This document shows positions 1-10,309 of a stretch of DNA of 48,373 nucleotides, piece after piece. The position numbers and the translations under genes are program-made. Below the pieces are notes generated by a model. The model had not been told where the DNA came from, ran no database searches, and saw nothing but the letters and a program-made list of their open reading frames with translations. This DNA is from Candidatus Poseidoniales archaeon (GTDB taxonomy: Archaea > Thermoplasmatota > Poseidoniia > Poseidoniales > Thalassarchaeaceae): contig QQSB01000064.1 in the NCBI GenBank assembly GCA_003602515.1, positions 1,957 to 50,329 of the forward strand, read 5' to 3'. Within the stretch, counting starts at the first letter, position 1. Each line of letters begins with the position of its first letter.

Positions 1-3000
1 GCATCCCAGTAAGCCATTATCTCGGAAACCTCTGGGAGGTGAATTCCGGGGTCTAGGGAGTTCTCATCGACGGGACTTATCATTGAGGTCTCGAGTTCGT
101 CTAGCCAGGCGTTCCCGGAGGTATCGACTGAAACAACAGCGACCCACATTGGTACGTCTGGCTGGATTCTCTCTCCGCTAGAAAGTGATTCTATGAGTGT
201 CTGACCGCCCTCTGATCGGTCCAGAACCAATACAGGTTCGAGTCCCCCTGCACTATCGAACGGTGCTCCGGCTACTGCGAACACCCGGTACTCTGCGATG
301 TCGGGCTCGGAACTTGGTGGGAATGAGACGAATACGCCATCGCCAGAGTCCGGTGCCCTGTCAACTAGGGTTGGTGGGGGGACTCTCTCGGGAGGGAACA
401 GGTCGCCTCTGTTGTCTATTGGCGTGACTAGAGCCATATTGTCGCTCAAGTCTGACAGGATCACGTTCCCAGCTAAGTCGTGAATGGTGACTGTGACGTA
501 GAGGGGGACGTCGGGAGATATACCAGATGGCGATAGTGCATCGGCCTCTGTGCCGTAGAGTGCTGAAGAAAGGGTTACTTCGAGACGTGGGGAGTTGCCA
601 ATCTGCCTCTGATCGATTATGACAAGGTTGCATGCGCTGCTTGATTCGCATGCAGAGTTGACTTCGGTCAGGTCGTTCAGGGGAAAGTCTGAGGCCCAAA
701 CCGTGTAGTGGCTGAAGTCTTCTGCCATCGTCCTGTCCCAACTTACGTCGATTGCTGTGCCGTCATCATCGGGATGATCCCATGCCTGAAGCCCTGAGAC
801 CATATCTGGAGGGGTGAATTCAGTTGAGTCGAACTCGGAGTAACTCGCCGTCTCGACCACTAGTACGTCATCGACGTTCTGATTGCCCCAGTCGTCAACA
901 GCAACCACCCCTATCCAGTAAACCACGTCGTTTTCCAGTGTTGAGTTCCCGATCGAGTCGATTACGACCTCATCGGTGGTGCAGTCGGTTACGAACTGTG
1001 CGACGGGCCATCCATCGACCGATGAAGGGGCCGTCCAACCCGAGGCAGGTAAGATGTGAATGACGTGGAATGAGCAATCCTCCTCCTGGTTGGGGTTCCA
1101 TGTTACGATTATCCTGCCTCCCTCGTCATTGGGGGCGTCAGTGGCAGTGGTACCGGTAATTGGTGAGGGGGCTATGCCGTCATTGAGACCTCCCGCTGTG
1201 ACTACCGGTCCAACCACTGTGGCATTAGATGGATCGAATTGTCCGGCTTCGTCTACGCAGACGATTGCGAACCAGTAGGGGACGTTGCCATCTAGTTCGA
1301 GGACGGAGGAGTTGCCTGCTGCGAAGGCGAAGTCTATTGGTTCGGAAAGCGCCAGGGCACTGGTAATCTCTTGTTGGACGGCCCAGATTCTAGTGAACTG
1401 AGGATCTAGTTCCTGACAGGCTGACCACTCCGCCGAGACCGTCCCTGGAGCCCCTCCAGAGATTGGCTGTACGTCCAACCATTCCGGCGGCGAGGGAGTC
1501 TCGTCTGTTGGGGTCGCGTTCCCTTCCCAAGAAATTGGGTCTCCAAGGCTACCATCGGGATACTCGATCGCTACTGCTGCCCTGTATTGCCTCTGGTCTG
1601 AGAGTTGGACCTCGGAGCCATTGCTGTTTCCAGTGGTGAAGACTGCTGTGGTCTGGGACCAATAGGGTACTCTCTGGTAGGCAGGTAGATTGGATAGGTC
1701 TCCCTTGGACGGTTCCCACAGCGGGTTGTCTGTTGAGTCCCACAGGTAGATCCTGTAGGCTGACCACGCCGAGTCCTGGGCTGGCAGCCAAGATGCGTGA
1801 AGGACGCCCCCGCCGTCGTTAGGACGGTCGTGTAGGCTCGTCATCACCGTAGGTGCCTCTAGCCTCTCCCAATCATAGGAGACACGGATCTTGATTCTCC
1901 CGTCCTGTGGGGATTGCATTTGGAGGTGAACTGTCGAGGATAGGGATCCTGGTGGGGTGTTGAAGATGGAATTCTGGAAAGACTCCTCTATTCTGGGATC
2001 TAGTGCTGCAATGTCCCAGCTCCCTGTGTAGTTGAGATGGGTCGACTTGGCCCATACCCACGATCCCTGCGCAGGGGAGGATAATGTAAGTGAGCCTGGG
2101 TAAAGAAGCAAATCTGATGAGTTCGCCTGGTTTTGGTCGATTGGGATCGATATCGGGTTGTCCTGTGAGACAAAAATGGTTGACATCCCAGGCCTGGTTG
2201 TATCAGTAATGTCCAGCGTTCTGTCTGCGAAAATTGCGTTTAGTGGATACGCCCTTCTCTGATTCTCCCTGGGGATCTCCCTCAGGGTCTCCATAGGCTT
2301 GTAGATGTGTAGTCCGTCTTCCCCCAGTACGGCTAATCCCATCCATGGATCGGCATCGGCCACCAAAGCACCCGGCATCTCGCCAATCATGACGACATCG
2401 TGGTCTCCTGTAGCTCTGACGACACTTATCTTGCTCGCGGAAATAGCAGCGAGGTGGGTTCCATCCGAAGCTAGGTCTGTGATGGGCCAGGCCTGCAAGT
2501 CAATTGCTCCCTGGCCGGCCTCCATGGACATGGAAGTTCCATTCCAGTGCATTAGTGGCTGGCTCGAGGTTGCTATGTGGACCCCCCATAGATCTGTTTC
2601 GACGGCACTGACGTCGTTACTGGGTATCATGTCGATGTTGTACGTGCCGTTGTAGCTGTCTGTCGAGACGTCCCAAGCGGCTATACCCGGTCTTGTCACC
2701 CCTTGCCCGTTGTGCGAGATGAAAATGGCTGAGTCGTGATGAAGTGTCATCGTTGAACCGGTGGATGTGTCATTGAAGGTCCTGGATACTGAGTCAGCAT
2801 AAACGATTCCAGAAACAAAGTCACCGACCAAACCGTCTGCCCTCCCTATCGTGCCAACGATTCCTAGGTTCTGGTCTAGGGCGATCAGGCCCGTAGGGCC
2901 GCCTATGAGAACGGTCCCATTGCCGAGAATTGGTGCCGGCGGAACAAATAGGTGGTTGGAGATTGGTGTCGGGAGCCCATCAACAGTGGTAATTGGGTCA

Positions 3001-6000
3001 TCCCAATCGTACTTCGTGAGGTTCCATAGGCCTATACCGCCGTGGGTTGAGACTAGGATGTGCTCGCCGAATTCCACGAAGTCTGTGACTATGTTGCTAG
3101 GGAGACCTGCCAACAGGCTACCCTGACCCCAGGATCGGGTCTCCGGGTCGAAAGTCTGGAAGCCAGCAGAGCTCCCAGCCCAGCCCATTAGCCCTATGAA
3201 CAGGTTCTCCCCATCATGGAGAATGCCATCCATCTGGTTGTGCAATGCAGCTGGGGTCTGCTGGACGGACCTCTGGCTGAGGTTGAATGAGAATAGTCCG
3301 TTTCCAACAGTCGTTGCCCAAATCTCCTGCTCCACCAGCATAATCTCATTGATGGACTCGTCGAGTGCATCGAAGCCATACTGCCAATTGACCGAACCAT
3401 TGTCCAGGAGTTCTCCCTGCAGCACGGTGGATGCAAGGTATGAGTACTCGGATGATCCAACAGTAACCCAGACGTGAGTATCGTTGGAAATCATCTCGTG
3501 AACGACTCCTGAGGGTAGTCCGACCAACTCGTCGAATCCACCCTCGATCAGACCTGTGCTGTCAAGCCTGTCCACCCTGTTGATGCCAGAAAGGTCCCCC
3601 GACCTTCCAATGGCGTAGGACCTGGAGATAGTCGGTGCCCTGACTATTGAGCAAGAGTCCATGCCAAGCCCGATGACCTGCCCAGAGGTTGCTGTTGAGC
3701 CCGAGGTGATTACCCGGGTAACGCCCCCGTTTCCGTCATAATGCGAGACAAGTAAGAGATCCTCGTCGTAAAGCATTCCGCCTGGGAAGACCGGGTTCTC
3801 GGAAACTCCCATATCTGGAGTGAGCGTATCTAGGAAGTTGTTAGCTGAATAGTCGAAGCGATCTATTCCGACGTTGTCGGTATCGAAGCCTACGTACATT
3901 ATTTGGTTCTCTTCGTCACATGCCAGTGCTCTTACATCATTGTCAGCCATGTTTGAGTTGTCATTGGTTATGGGAGTAATCCACTCCTCTGTGATTCCAT
4001 CGCCATCATAGTCACTTAGATCGAATCGTGCAATGCCACCGCCCACTGCCCACCACTGCCATGCGCTGAAGCCGATGGCCACGTGGACGATGTCTTGGCA
4101 AAGCAAGATATCCGCTCCGTATCCATCGGGGATATCGCTCGTATCGACGTCCCAAATGGTCCAGTTGCTGTTGTTACCCGATAGTCGCATCACATGGCCA
4201 TCGTTCCCATATCCGGATGCAGCCCAGAGGTCGTCTCCAACGACTTTCATGGAATAGAAGTCTAGTTCAGAATCAGAAGGAAGACCATCGCCCGGCAGCC
4301 ACGAGGATAGCCATGTCTCATTTGACGGATTCCAGCGGAGGATCCCATTCATGCTGGCGAAGAGGTACTCGCCTTGATACTCTACCATCCCTCTGATCCT
4401 TCCGTCGACGTCGTTCCACTGGCCCAGGAGGGTCATGTTTGAGGCTGAGAATCGCCTGAGGATATTATCCCCGTATGCTACCCACATCTCGCACGAGGTG
4501 TTTAGTGGGAAGCAGTCACCAAGGTATTGCGCGTTGACCCTGCCAACGTCTCCAATTGTCTGGAGATCGTCCTCCCATCCATCCGACGTGGTGTTCCATC
4601 TGAGGATTGTTCCGGGGTCGCCCGAACCACCCCATCCGGATGTCTCTACGACGCTAATCCATACCTCATTGCCGATTAGATTCATCCCGTGGATGACTCC
4701 GTTGAATCCTAGACGTTCTCCAGCATCGATTGTTTGCAGGGTCGAGTTGTTGTCAAGATTGATTCTTGCAACCTCGTCTCTGGAGTTCCAGGGGTTCCCT
4801 CGTTGGGGGGAGTAATACATGACCCCTTCAACAATTAGAATCTCTGCAGGGGAGTAGTTTGGAAGGGTCGGTCCGTCTTGATTGGCGCCTCTGTCCCATT
4901 GAATTAGGGCAGTTTCGTTTACCAAATCAATCAGTGTGAGTCCGAAATCGCCTCCAGCCCAGATTGTTCCCTCTTCCCTCCCCTCTATCATTACGGTGAC
5001 ATCGTCATCCCCTAGGATTCCCTGAGATCCGTCCCAGGGGGTGAGCCACGAACCCGAAGTGAGGTTGAATCTGGCGATTCCTATGTTCTCAAATCCGAGG
5101 TATAGTGTCTCGCCGTACTTGACTACGCGTGCTCTCTCGGTGTCGTCTCCCGCCGTCCAGACCTCGACGACGGTTCCATTTGATGTATTGATGACAGCGG
5201 CACCTTCAGTTGTACCTGCGTAAAGTAGTTCAGAGCCGATTGGTTCCACGGAGATAACGAATCTGGAGGGCATGCCATCGCCTTGTCCCCCTCCACCACC
5301 ACCGCCTCCTGATGTCCAGCAGTCCTCTAGTGTGAATTGTGATTGGGGGTTACTGGGATCGGGCCAGTTCCACATGCATGCCCCCCTGTTTGTACCAGCA
5401 TAGACGCCGTTAGCATCGCTGGAGACATCATAGAACTCGAAGGGGTCGTTGTTCCAACCAGGAATGCTGGTTGGGAGTAGGTCCCATGTAGAGCCGTCCC
5501 ACCGGGCAAGTCCCCCATTCGCATTTGCTCCGGAGTTCTGCACCTCCGAGCCAATCAGTAAACCCCCGTAGAAGTCCAATGAAAGGGTATTGACATCCTC
5601 GTCTGGAATGCCATTCGGATCGTCTGGCGTCCAAAGATCGAGGATATCGCTAGTCAGTCTGTCAATTAGTAGGACCCCAAGTCCTGGTAGGCCGAGATAG
5701 ATGACCTCCCCATCGACTGCAACGGGGGTAGAGTCGAGGTTGTCAACACCCAGAGACTGCCATGAGCCTATGATTGCAGGGGTGCTGAGATCTATCCTCA
5801 TAACCCCCGCTTCCTCTGTGGCGATATACGCTATTCCGAATCTGGTTGCGATATCTCGAATCATGTCCGAGTCCAATCCTTCCGTCTCCGAGTAAGTCTC
5901 GATTACGTTGTTGGAATCAGTCGAGTAGAGTGAGATTCCCGATTCTGAATGTCCGATTACTAGAGTTTCTGAGTTGGAGTCGTATGCCATGCTGGTTATG

Positions 6001-7832
6001 GAGTTGGAGTTCAGTCCCTGGATTGTTTCAAAGTATGAGCCATCCACATTGCTCAACCTGTGAACGCCACTGTTTGTGGTACCAACCCAGACCCAGCCGT
6101 CCTCGTCCTGCTCGATTGATGTGATATCTCCGGGTTCTATCTGCGAGGTCAAGCTGTCTCCGATGTCAATTGGTTCCTTCCATAGGTTATCCTCCTTGTC
6201 CATGATGTCGATGATGCTCCCCGAGGCTATCCAGAACTCTCCCGCTTCTCCATCATCTATGATCGCAGTGACCTCTGCGTCTTCGATTGAAGGACTGCTG
6301 ACAAGATGGAAGGAGCCGTCCGGATTGTCTTCAAGAATCCGACCAAAGGTACCGGATGAATCACCGATTATTGCCATTGACGCTGAGGGGCCCCTTGGTA
6401 GACCCCCGGGCCAAGCAGTGATGCTTGAAGCAGTATCCAGTCCCAAGCTTTGCAATTGAACTTCCGAACTGAATAGTAGTAAATCGGTATCGTAGGGTTG
6501 TACTTGCTCTTCCGCTAGGATGTAGAGCCATCCAGGAGCGGTCGCCAGACCGACTATGTTGTCCGAAGAAAGCCAATTCGAAGAAGTCCAAGAAGGCATC
6601 CATGAGTCTGAAGAGAGGTCGAGTCTGTCTATTCCAGAGTCAGAAGTTGCGATGTATAGGATATCGCCGGAAACGGCGATGTCTGCTATTGAGTTCCCAG
6701 AGAGCAGATTCGAATCGTCCCATACGACGTTCCGTTCAATATCAAGGGACGTGAAGTCGGAGGCTGATATATTGTATTCAATTACACGTACTCCGCTCTC
6801 CTCTGTCGCTAGGAATATTGTCCTATCATCGATATGGATGCCTACCGGTATCTCGATCTCCGAAGATGTACAGAACTCCAATGTCTTCCAAAGGGCTCCC
6901 TTTGATGGCATTAGGTAGTGCATGTAGCACTCGGAGACAGCCCAGAGAACTCCGAATACGTCCACCCCCATCGTCAGGATTGGGTCTGAGAGTGAGGAGT
7001 TGGTATCCACGGGGAAATCCACCAAGGGTCCGGAGTCAGAAAGACTCATCGCGGTGACGTTGCCACTGTAATCTCCAATGTAGAGAAGGCCTCTGTTCGG
7101 GTCTAAGGCAATTGAACGCCCTCCAATGCCAGTTGAGATGTCGATAATGCGTTTGTTCGCGTTTTCATCCAGTTGAAGGAGGTCGTCATCAACGAGGATA
7201 TTCATCCTCCCGTCAATTGGGTTGTAGGCAGTGCCGTAAATCGATACCTCAAGAGGGCTGAATGATAGTTTTGGATCGACGGGCCGGAGGGCCTCCATCA
7301 CCAAATCTGTGATTTCAATTCCCGAGGGAATCTGCCACGAAGCGTCACTGATCGTATTTGGCTTCAATGAAGCGTCCAAGATTCCGTCTACTAGGCTTGG
7401 GAGGTTGTCGGCGAAGTTGTTTTGCCTCCCGAGGTCTCCTCTTCCGCTCCAGTCAAGTACGCTTGTCTGAGTATCCATTACTGCAATCTGGGGCTGATTG
7501 GCCCAATATCCATCGCTTCCATTCACAGAGATCTCCAGAGTGAGGTTGTCAATGACCGCACCGGGTGCGAATTCCAGGAAAAGGTCGGCCAGTGCAGGTG
7601 TCCCATTGGCAGCATCTGCACCAGTGGCTTCCAAGACTATCCACCCTGTGTCATTACTACCATTTACTCCCCAAGACTTGCCGGATGATTCTTCTCGAAT
7701 ATCGAAGTCATTTGAGAGTGATTGGGGGCCGAATGAAGAGGGTAGGCTGGTCCCCCACGGGAGTAGAATCATTAGTGCAACGAGACAGATTGCCTTATTT
7801 CTGCCAGTGTGAGAAATATCTCTAGCGCACAT
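1..7832 (-). CDS. Giant secreted beta-propeller / fibronectin-III-like surface protein (3' end outside window)
   Basis: The minus-strand frame is open from an ATG at 7832 to the left edge (2610 codons plus 2 nt); I read the plus-strand triplets from base 3 to the start and found no stop. The ORF track omits it because the stop lies outside. The N-terminus is a signal peptide (basic MCARDISHTGRNK, then a hydrophobic stretch to about residue 32). Residues about 190-1900 hold many propeller-blade repeats of the two-component-regulator type (ITSIEQDEDGWVWVGTTNSG is one blade). A run of eight glycines lies near residue 845. From about residue 1985 there are four or more fibronectin-III-like domains of about 110-120 residues, with recurrent 'PYWFAIVCVDEAGQ'-like strands. 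There are many Asn-X-Ser/Thr sites. It is probably an extracellular or cell-surface protein for adhesion or substrate binding; the exact role is unknown. A C-terminal anchor would lie beyond the window. Confidence 0.9.
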   Translation of the reverse strand, partial: MCARDISHTGRNKAICLVALMILLPWGTSLPSSFGPQSLSNDFDIREESSGKSWGVNGSNDTGWIVLEATGADAANGTPALADLFLEFAPGAVIDNLTLEISVNGSDGYWANQPQIAVMDTQTSVLDWSGRGDLGRQNNFADNLPSLVDGILDASLKPNTISDASWQIPSGIEITDLVMEALRPVDPKLSFSPLEVSIYGTAYNPIDGRMNILVDDDLLQLDENANKRIIDISTGIGGRSIALDPNRGLLYIGDYSGNVTAMSLSDSGPLVDFPVDTNSSLSDPILTMGVDVFGVLWAVSECYMHYLMPSKGALWKTLEFCTSSEIEIPVGIHIDDRTIFLATEESGVRVIEYNISASDFTSLDIERNVVWDDSNLLSGNSIADIAVSGDILYIATSDSGIDRLDLSSDSWMPSWTSSNWLSSDNIVGLATAPGWLYILAEEQVQPYDTDLLLFSSEVQLQSLGLDTASSITAWPGGLPRGPSASMAIIGDSSGTFGRILEDNPDGSFHLVSSPSIEDAEVTAIIDDGEAGEFWIASGSIIDIMDKEDNLWKEPIDIGDSLTSQIEPGDITSIEQDEDGWVWVGTTNSGVHRLSNVDGSYFETIQGLNSNSITSMAYDSNSETLVIGHSESGISLYSTDSNNVIETYSETEGLDSDMIRDIATRFGIAYIATEEAGVMRIDLSTPAIIGSWQSLGVDNLDSTPVAVDGEVIYLGLPGLGVLLIDRLTSDILDLWTPDDPNGIPDEDVNTLSLDFYGGLLIGSEVQNSGANANGGLARWDGSTWDLLPTSIPGWNNDPFEFYDVSSDANGVYAGTNRGACMWNWPDPSNPQSQFTLEDCWTSGGGGGGGGQGDGMPSRFVISVEPIGSELLYAGTTEGAAVINTSNGTVVEVWTAGDDTERARVVKYGETLYLGFENIGIARFNLTSGSWLTPWDGSQGILGDDDVTVMIEGREEGTIWAGGDFGLTLIDLVNETALIQWDRGANQDGPTLPNYSPAEILIVEGVMYYSPQRGNPWNSRDEVARINLDNNSTLQTIDAGERLGFNGVIHGMNLIGNEVWISVVETSGWGGSGDPGTILRWNTTSDGWEDDLQTIGDVGRVNAQYLGDCFPLNTSCEMWVAYGDNILRRFSASNMTLLGQWNDVDGRIRGMVEYQGEYLFASMNGILRWNPSNETWLSSWLPGDGLPSDSELDFYSMKVVGDDLWAASGYGNDGHVMRLSGNNSNWTIWDVDTSDIPDGYGADILLCQDIVHVAIGFSAWQWWAVGGGIARFDLSDYDGDGITEEWITPITNDNSNMADNDVRALACDEENQIMYVGFDTDNVGIDRFDYSANNFLDTLTPDMGVSENPVFPGGMLYDEDLLLVSHYDGNGGVTRVITSGSTATSGQVIGLGMDSCSIVRAPTISRSYAIGRSGDLSGINRVDRLDSTGLIEGGFDELVGLPSGVVHEMISNDTHVWVTVGSSEYSYLASTVLQGELLDNGSVNWQYGFDALDESINEIMLVEQEIWATTVGNGLFSFNLSQRSVQQTPAALHNQMDGILHDGENLFIGLMGWAGSSAGFQTFDPETRSWGQGSLLAGLPSNIVTDFVEFGEHILVSTHGGIGLWNLTKYDWDDPITTVDGLPTPISNHLFVPPAPILGNGTVLIGGPTGLIALDQNLGIVGTIGRADGLVGDFVSGIVYADSVSRTFNDTSTGSTMTLHHDSAIFISHNGQGVTRPGIAAWDVSTDSYNGTYNIDMIPSNDVSAVETDLWGVHIATSSQPLMHWNGTSMSMEAGQGAIDLQAWPITDLASDGTHLAAISASKISVVRATGDHDVVMIGEMPGALVADADPWMGLAVLGEDGLHIYKPMETLREIPRENQRRAYPLNAIFADRTLDITDTTRPGMSTIFVSQDNPISIPIDQNQANSSDLLLYPGSLTLSSPAQGSWVWAKSTHLNYTGSWDIAALDPRIEESFQNSIFNTPPGSLSSTVHLQMQSPQDGRIKIRVSYDWERLEAPTVMTSLHDRPNDGGGVLHASWLPAQDSAWSAYRIYLWDSTDNPLWEPSKGDLSNLPAYQRVPYWSQTTAVFTTGNSNGSEVQLSDQRQYRAAVAIEYPDGSLGDPISWEGNATPTDETPSPPEWLDVQPISGGAPGTVSAEWSACQELDPQFTRIWAVQQEITSALALSEPIDFAFAAGNSSVLELDGNVPYWFAIVCVDEAGQFDPSNATVVGPVVTAGGLNDGIAPSPITGTTATDAPNDEGGRIIVTWNPNQEEDCSFHVIHILPASGWTAPSSVDGWPVAQFVTDCTTDEVVIDSIGNSTLENDVVYWIGVVAVDDWGNQNVDDVLVVETASYSEFDSTEFTPPDMVSGLQAWDHPDDDGTAIDVSWDRTMAEDFSHYTVWASDFPLNDLTEVNSACESSSACNLVIIDQRQIGNSPRLEVTLSSALYGTEADALSPSGISPDVPLYVTVTIHDLAGNVILSDLSDNMALVTPIDNRGDLFPPERVPPPTLVDRAPDSGDGVFVSFPPSSEPDIAEYRVFAVAGAPFDSAGGLEPVLVLDRSEGGQTLIESLSSGERIQPDVPMWVAVVSVDTSGNAWLDELETSMISPVDENSLDPGIHLPEVSEIMAYWD
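5285..5310 (-). repeat. Poly-glycine tract inside the giant surface protein
   Basis: Plus-strand 'ccccctccaccaccaccgcc' reads on the minus strand as a run of eight Gly codons using GGC, GGT and GGG. It sits between 'CWTS' and 'QGDGMPSRF' and probably forms a flexible linker between two propellers. Mixed synonymous codons argue against recent slippage. Confidence 0.7.
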
Positions 7833-7857
7833 AGAACAATACAAGTCCCTCAATGTG

Positions 7858-7868
7858 CAATTTATGAA
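7858..7868 (-). promoter_or_regulatory. Candidate TATA box for the giant surface protein gene
   Basis: On the minus strand, TTCATAAATTG lies about 30 nt before the ATG at 7832, with no Shine-Dalgarno close to that ATG. The spacing suits an archaeal TATA box driving a leaderless or short-leader transcript. This is position and composition only. Confidence 0.35.
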
Positions 7869-8009
7869 TGGTAGGGGTACTCGTCCATTACTTGCTCACA
7901 GCATTATTCAATGAAGGGGGAGAAAGATGGGAAACACAGCCATATAGGCCGATAATCCCACAATTAGCAATAGGATAGCATCAAAGGAGATGGTCGGCCC
8001 GAAGACATC

Positions 8010-8016
8010 GAGGTGA
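8010..8016 (+). promoter_or_regulatory. Shine-Dalgarno that decides the TTG start of maeB
   Basis: GAGGTGA matches the complement of the archaeal 16S 3' end and ends 4 nt before TTG at 8021. It supports that TTG as the real start. The same motif recurs before rps4, rpoD and the propeller gene at 42517. Confidence 0.7.
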
Positions 8017-8020
8017 CACA

Positions 8021-10309
8021 TTGAGCAACAAGCAACTGCGCGAGGATGCATTGAATTACCACTCTTCTGATCCTCCAGGAAAGGTTACTGTCGTACCGAC
8101 CAAACCTCATGGCACACAACGGGACCTCTCTCTGGCCTACTCTCCCGGAGTGGCATACCCCTGTGAGGAAATAAGGGATAACCCCGATGATGCATACCGA
8201 TATACCTCCAAAGGAAACCTAGTCGCCGTAATTAGCAATGGTACAGCCGTGCTGGGCCTTGGGGACATCGGAGCTCTCGCGAGCAAACCAGTGATGGAGG
8301 GGAAAGGACTTCTCTTCAAGGCATTCGCAGACATTGACGTATTCGATATCGAAGTAGATAGGACTGACGTTGATCAGTTCGTTGAGGCGGTCAAGGCTAT
8401 TGCTCCCACTTTTGGAGGGATTAATCTCGAAGATATTAGTGCCCCCGAATGCTTCGAGATAGAGAAGAGATTGGTAGAAGAGTTGGATATTCCGGTTATG
8501 CATGATGACCAGCATGGAACTGCAATCATTTCAGGGGCTGCTCTTCTAAATGGACTAGAAGTTGTCAACAAGGAAATAGGTGATGTGAAAGTAGCAATCC
8601 TTGGAGCGGGTGCTTCGGCAATCTCATGTGCCAAGCATTATGTCAGACTTGGAGTCAATCCAGAGAATCTAATCATGCTCGACTCGAAGGGGATATTGAC
8701 CTCTAAGAGGATGGCTGATGGGGAATTGAATGAGTACAAATCTGAGTTCGCAAGAGATATCGACGAAGGAGGGATTGAAGATGCTCTGAAGGGTGCTGAT
8801 GTGTTCTTGGGGCTATCAAAGGGAGGATTAGTTTCTCCAGAGGTGGTGATGGGAATGGCAGAAAGACCCCTGATATTCGCCCTTGCTAATCCTGATCCAG
8901 AGATCACTCCTGAGCAGGTTTCTAGCGTTCGAGAAGATGCTATAGTAGCCACTGGCAGATCTGATTATCCCAACCAGATAAACAATGTTCTTGGTTTCCC
9001 GTATATCTTCCGCGGGGCTCTAGATGTGAGAGCTAGCGAGATTACCGAGGGCATGAAGATGGCTGCTACTAAAGCAATAGCTGAACTGGCAAAGGAGCCA
9101 GTTCCCGATGATGTAGCTTCCGCATATGGGGGAGAGCAGATGTCATTCGGTCCGGAATACTTGATTCCGAAGCCATTCGATGCTAGAGTTCTGATCTGGG
9201 AAGCAAGTGCGGTCGCTGAAGCGGCTGTGAATGAAGGAGTAGCGAGAGTAACCAAAAAGGAGTTCAATATTAATGTCTACAGAGAGAAGTTGGAGTCTCG
9301 TCTAGGCCTTACAAGATCAATAATGAGGAGAGTGATCAACCAAGCTAAGAGGGATTTGAAGAAGATTGTTTTCTGTGAAGGAGAGGATCCTACTATCGTA
9401 AAGGCTGCCTCCCAGTGTCTTGCTGAGAAGATTTGCGAGCCGATACTTCTTGGACAGAAGAAGAGGATTGAGGCGGTAAAGGAAGAATTGGGCCTAGAAT
9501 TCGATTGCGAAATTATTGATGTTAGATATGACTCAAGGAGACGTGAGGAGTATGCGGACGAATTGCATGAGCTACGCGGAAGAAGGGGGATGACCAAGGA
9601 GGATGCAGTAAGGGAGTTGAAATCAACGACTTTCTTCGCACCCATGATGGTCAGAATGGGCGATGCAGATGGCTATCTGGGAGGGGTTTCACATCAGTAC
9701 CCAGACATCGTTAAGCCTTGTTTGCAAGTTATTGGTCCGGATCCGGACTCACACAGGATCGTTGGGATGTACATGATGACCGTGAATGGGCAATTGATGT
9801 TTATTGGGGATGCTACAATCAACATATATCCTGATTCGAGGACTCTTGCGGAGATTGCTATTCAGACTGCGAAGGTGGCGAGGAGATTTGGGGTCAAGCC
9901 GAAGGTAGCCATGCTTTCATTCTCTAATTTTGGAACTTCCGCTGAGATGAGGACCGATCGAATTGAAGAGGCTATAGGGATAGTGAGGGAAATTGAGCCG
10001 GATCTGGTTATTGACGGTCCAATGCAAGCCGATACTGCTCTTGTGCCCGAAATTCAGCAAGACTACCCGTTCATGTCCTTCGATGGTCCGGCTAATGTCC
10101 TTATTTGTCCAAATCTTGCCTCGGCAAACATAGCCTACAAGCTTCTACAGAGGGTTGCTGGCGCAGAGATGACTGGCCCTATATTGGAAGGTCTTTCGAG
10201 GCCCGCCCACGTGCTTCAGCGCAGGGACAGTGCTAGAGACGTTGTCCACATGGCTGCGATATGCGCTGTAGATGCTCAAAGAGCAGCCAAGCAGAGATTG
10301 GTGGACTAG
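8021..10309 (+). CDS. maeB: NADP-type malic enzyme fused to a phosphotransacetylase-like domain (MaeB)
   Basis: Oxidatively decarboxylates malate to pyruvate with NAD(P)+, feeding acetyl-CoA and NADPH. At 762 residues it has the length of bacterial MaeB. Residues about 1-160 are the malic domain ([37 protein letters not shown]). About 160-400 is the nucleotide-binding domain with the glycine-rich [10 protein letters not shown] loop. About 430-762 is a phosphate acetyl/butyryltransferase-like domain, which in MaeB proteins is generally regulatory rather than catalytic. The start is TTG at 8021, backed by a strong GAGGTGA. It converges on pckA and shares its final bases with it; the two enzymes act at the same C4/C3 branch point. 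The family is mostly bacterial, so ancient transfer into this archaeon is likely. Confidence 0.95.
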   Translation: MSNKQLREDALNYHSSDPPGKVTVVPTKPHGTQRDLSLAYSPGVAYPCEEIRDNPDDAYRYTSKGNLVAVISNGTAVLGLGDIGALASKPVMEGKGLLFKAFADIDVFDIEVDRTDVDQFVEAVKAIAPTFGGINLEDISAPECFEIEKRLVEELDIPVMHDDQHGTAIISGAALLNGLEVVNKEIGDVKVAILGAGASAISCAKHYVRLGVNPENLIMLDSKGILTSKRMADGELNEYKSEFARDIDEGGIEDALKGADVFLGLSKGGLVSPEVVMGMAERPLIFALANPDPEITPEQVSSVREDAIVATGRSDYPNQINNVLGFPYIFRGALDVRASEITEGMKMAATKAIAELAKEPVPDDVASAYGGEQMSFGPEYLIPKPFDARVLIWEASAVAEAAVNEGVARVTKKEFNINVYREKLESRLGLTRSIMRRVINQAKRDLKKIVFCEGEDPTIVKAASQCLAEKICEPILLGQKKRIEAVKEELGLEFDCEIIDVRYDSRRREEYADELHELRGRRGMTKEDAVRELKSTTFFAPMMVRMGDADGYLGGVSHQYPDIVKPCLQVIGPDPDSHRIVGMYMMTVNGQLMFIGDATINIYPDSRTLAEIAIQTAKVARRFGVKPKVAMLSFSNFGTSAEMRTDRIEEAIGIVREIEPDLVIDGPMQADTALVPEIQQDYPFMSFDGPANVLICPNLASANIAYKLLQRVAGAEMTGPILEGLSRPAHVLQRRDSARDVVHMAAICAVDAQRAAKQRLVD

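Noticed and set aside
228-256. tRNA-like 'caggttcgagtccccctg' segment
   Set aside because: Resembles a T-arm but there is no acceptor stem, D-arm or anticodon arm at the right distance, and it lies inside the giant coding frame.
197-7825. Some two dozen plus- and minus-strand ORFs of 60-127 aa in the track
   Set aside because: All lie across one uninterrupted minus-strand frame with signal peptide and repeated domains; they are shadow ORFs with no family resemblance.
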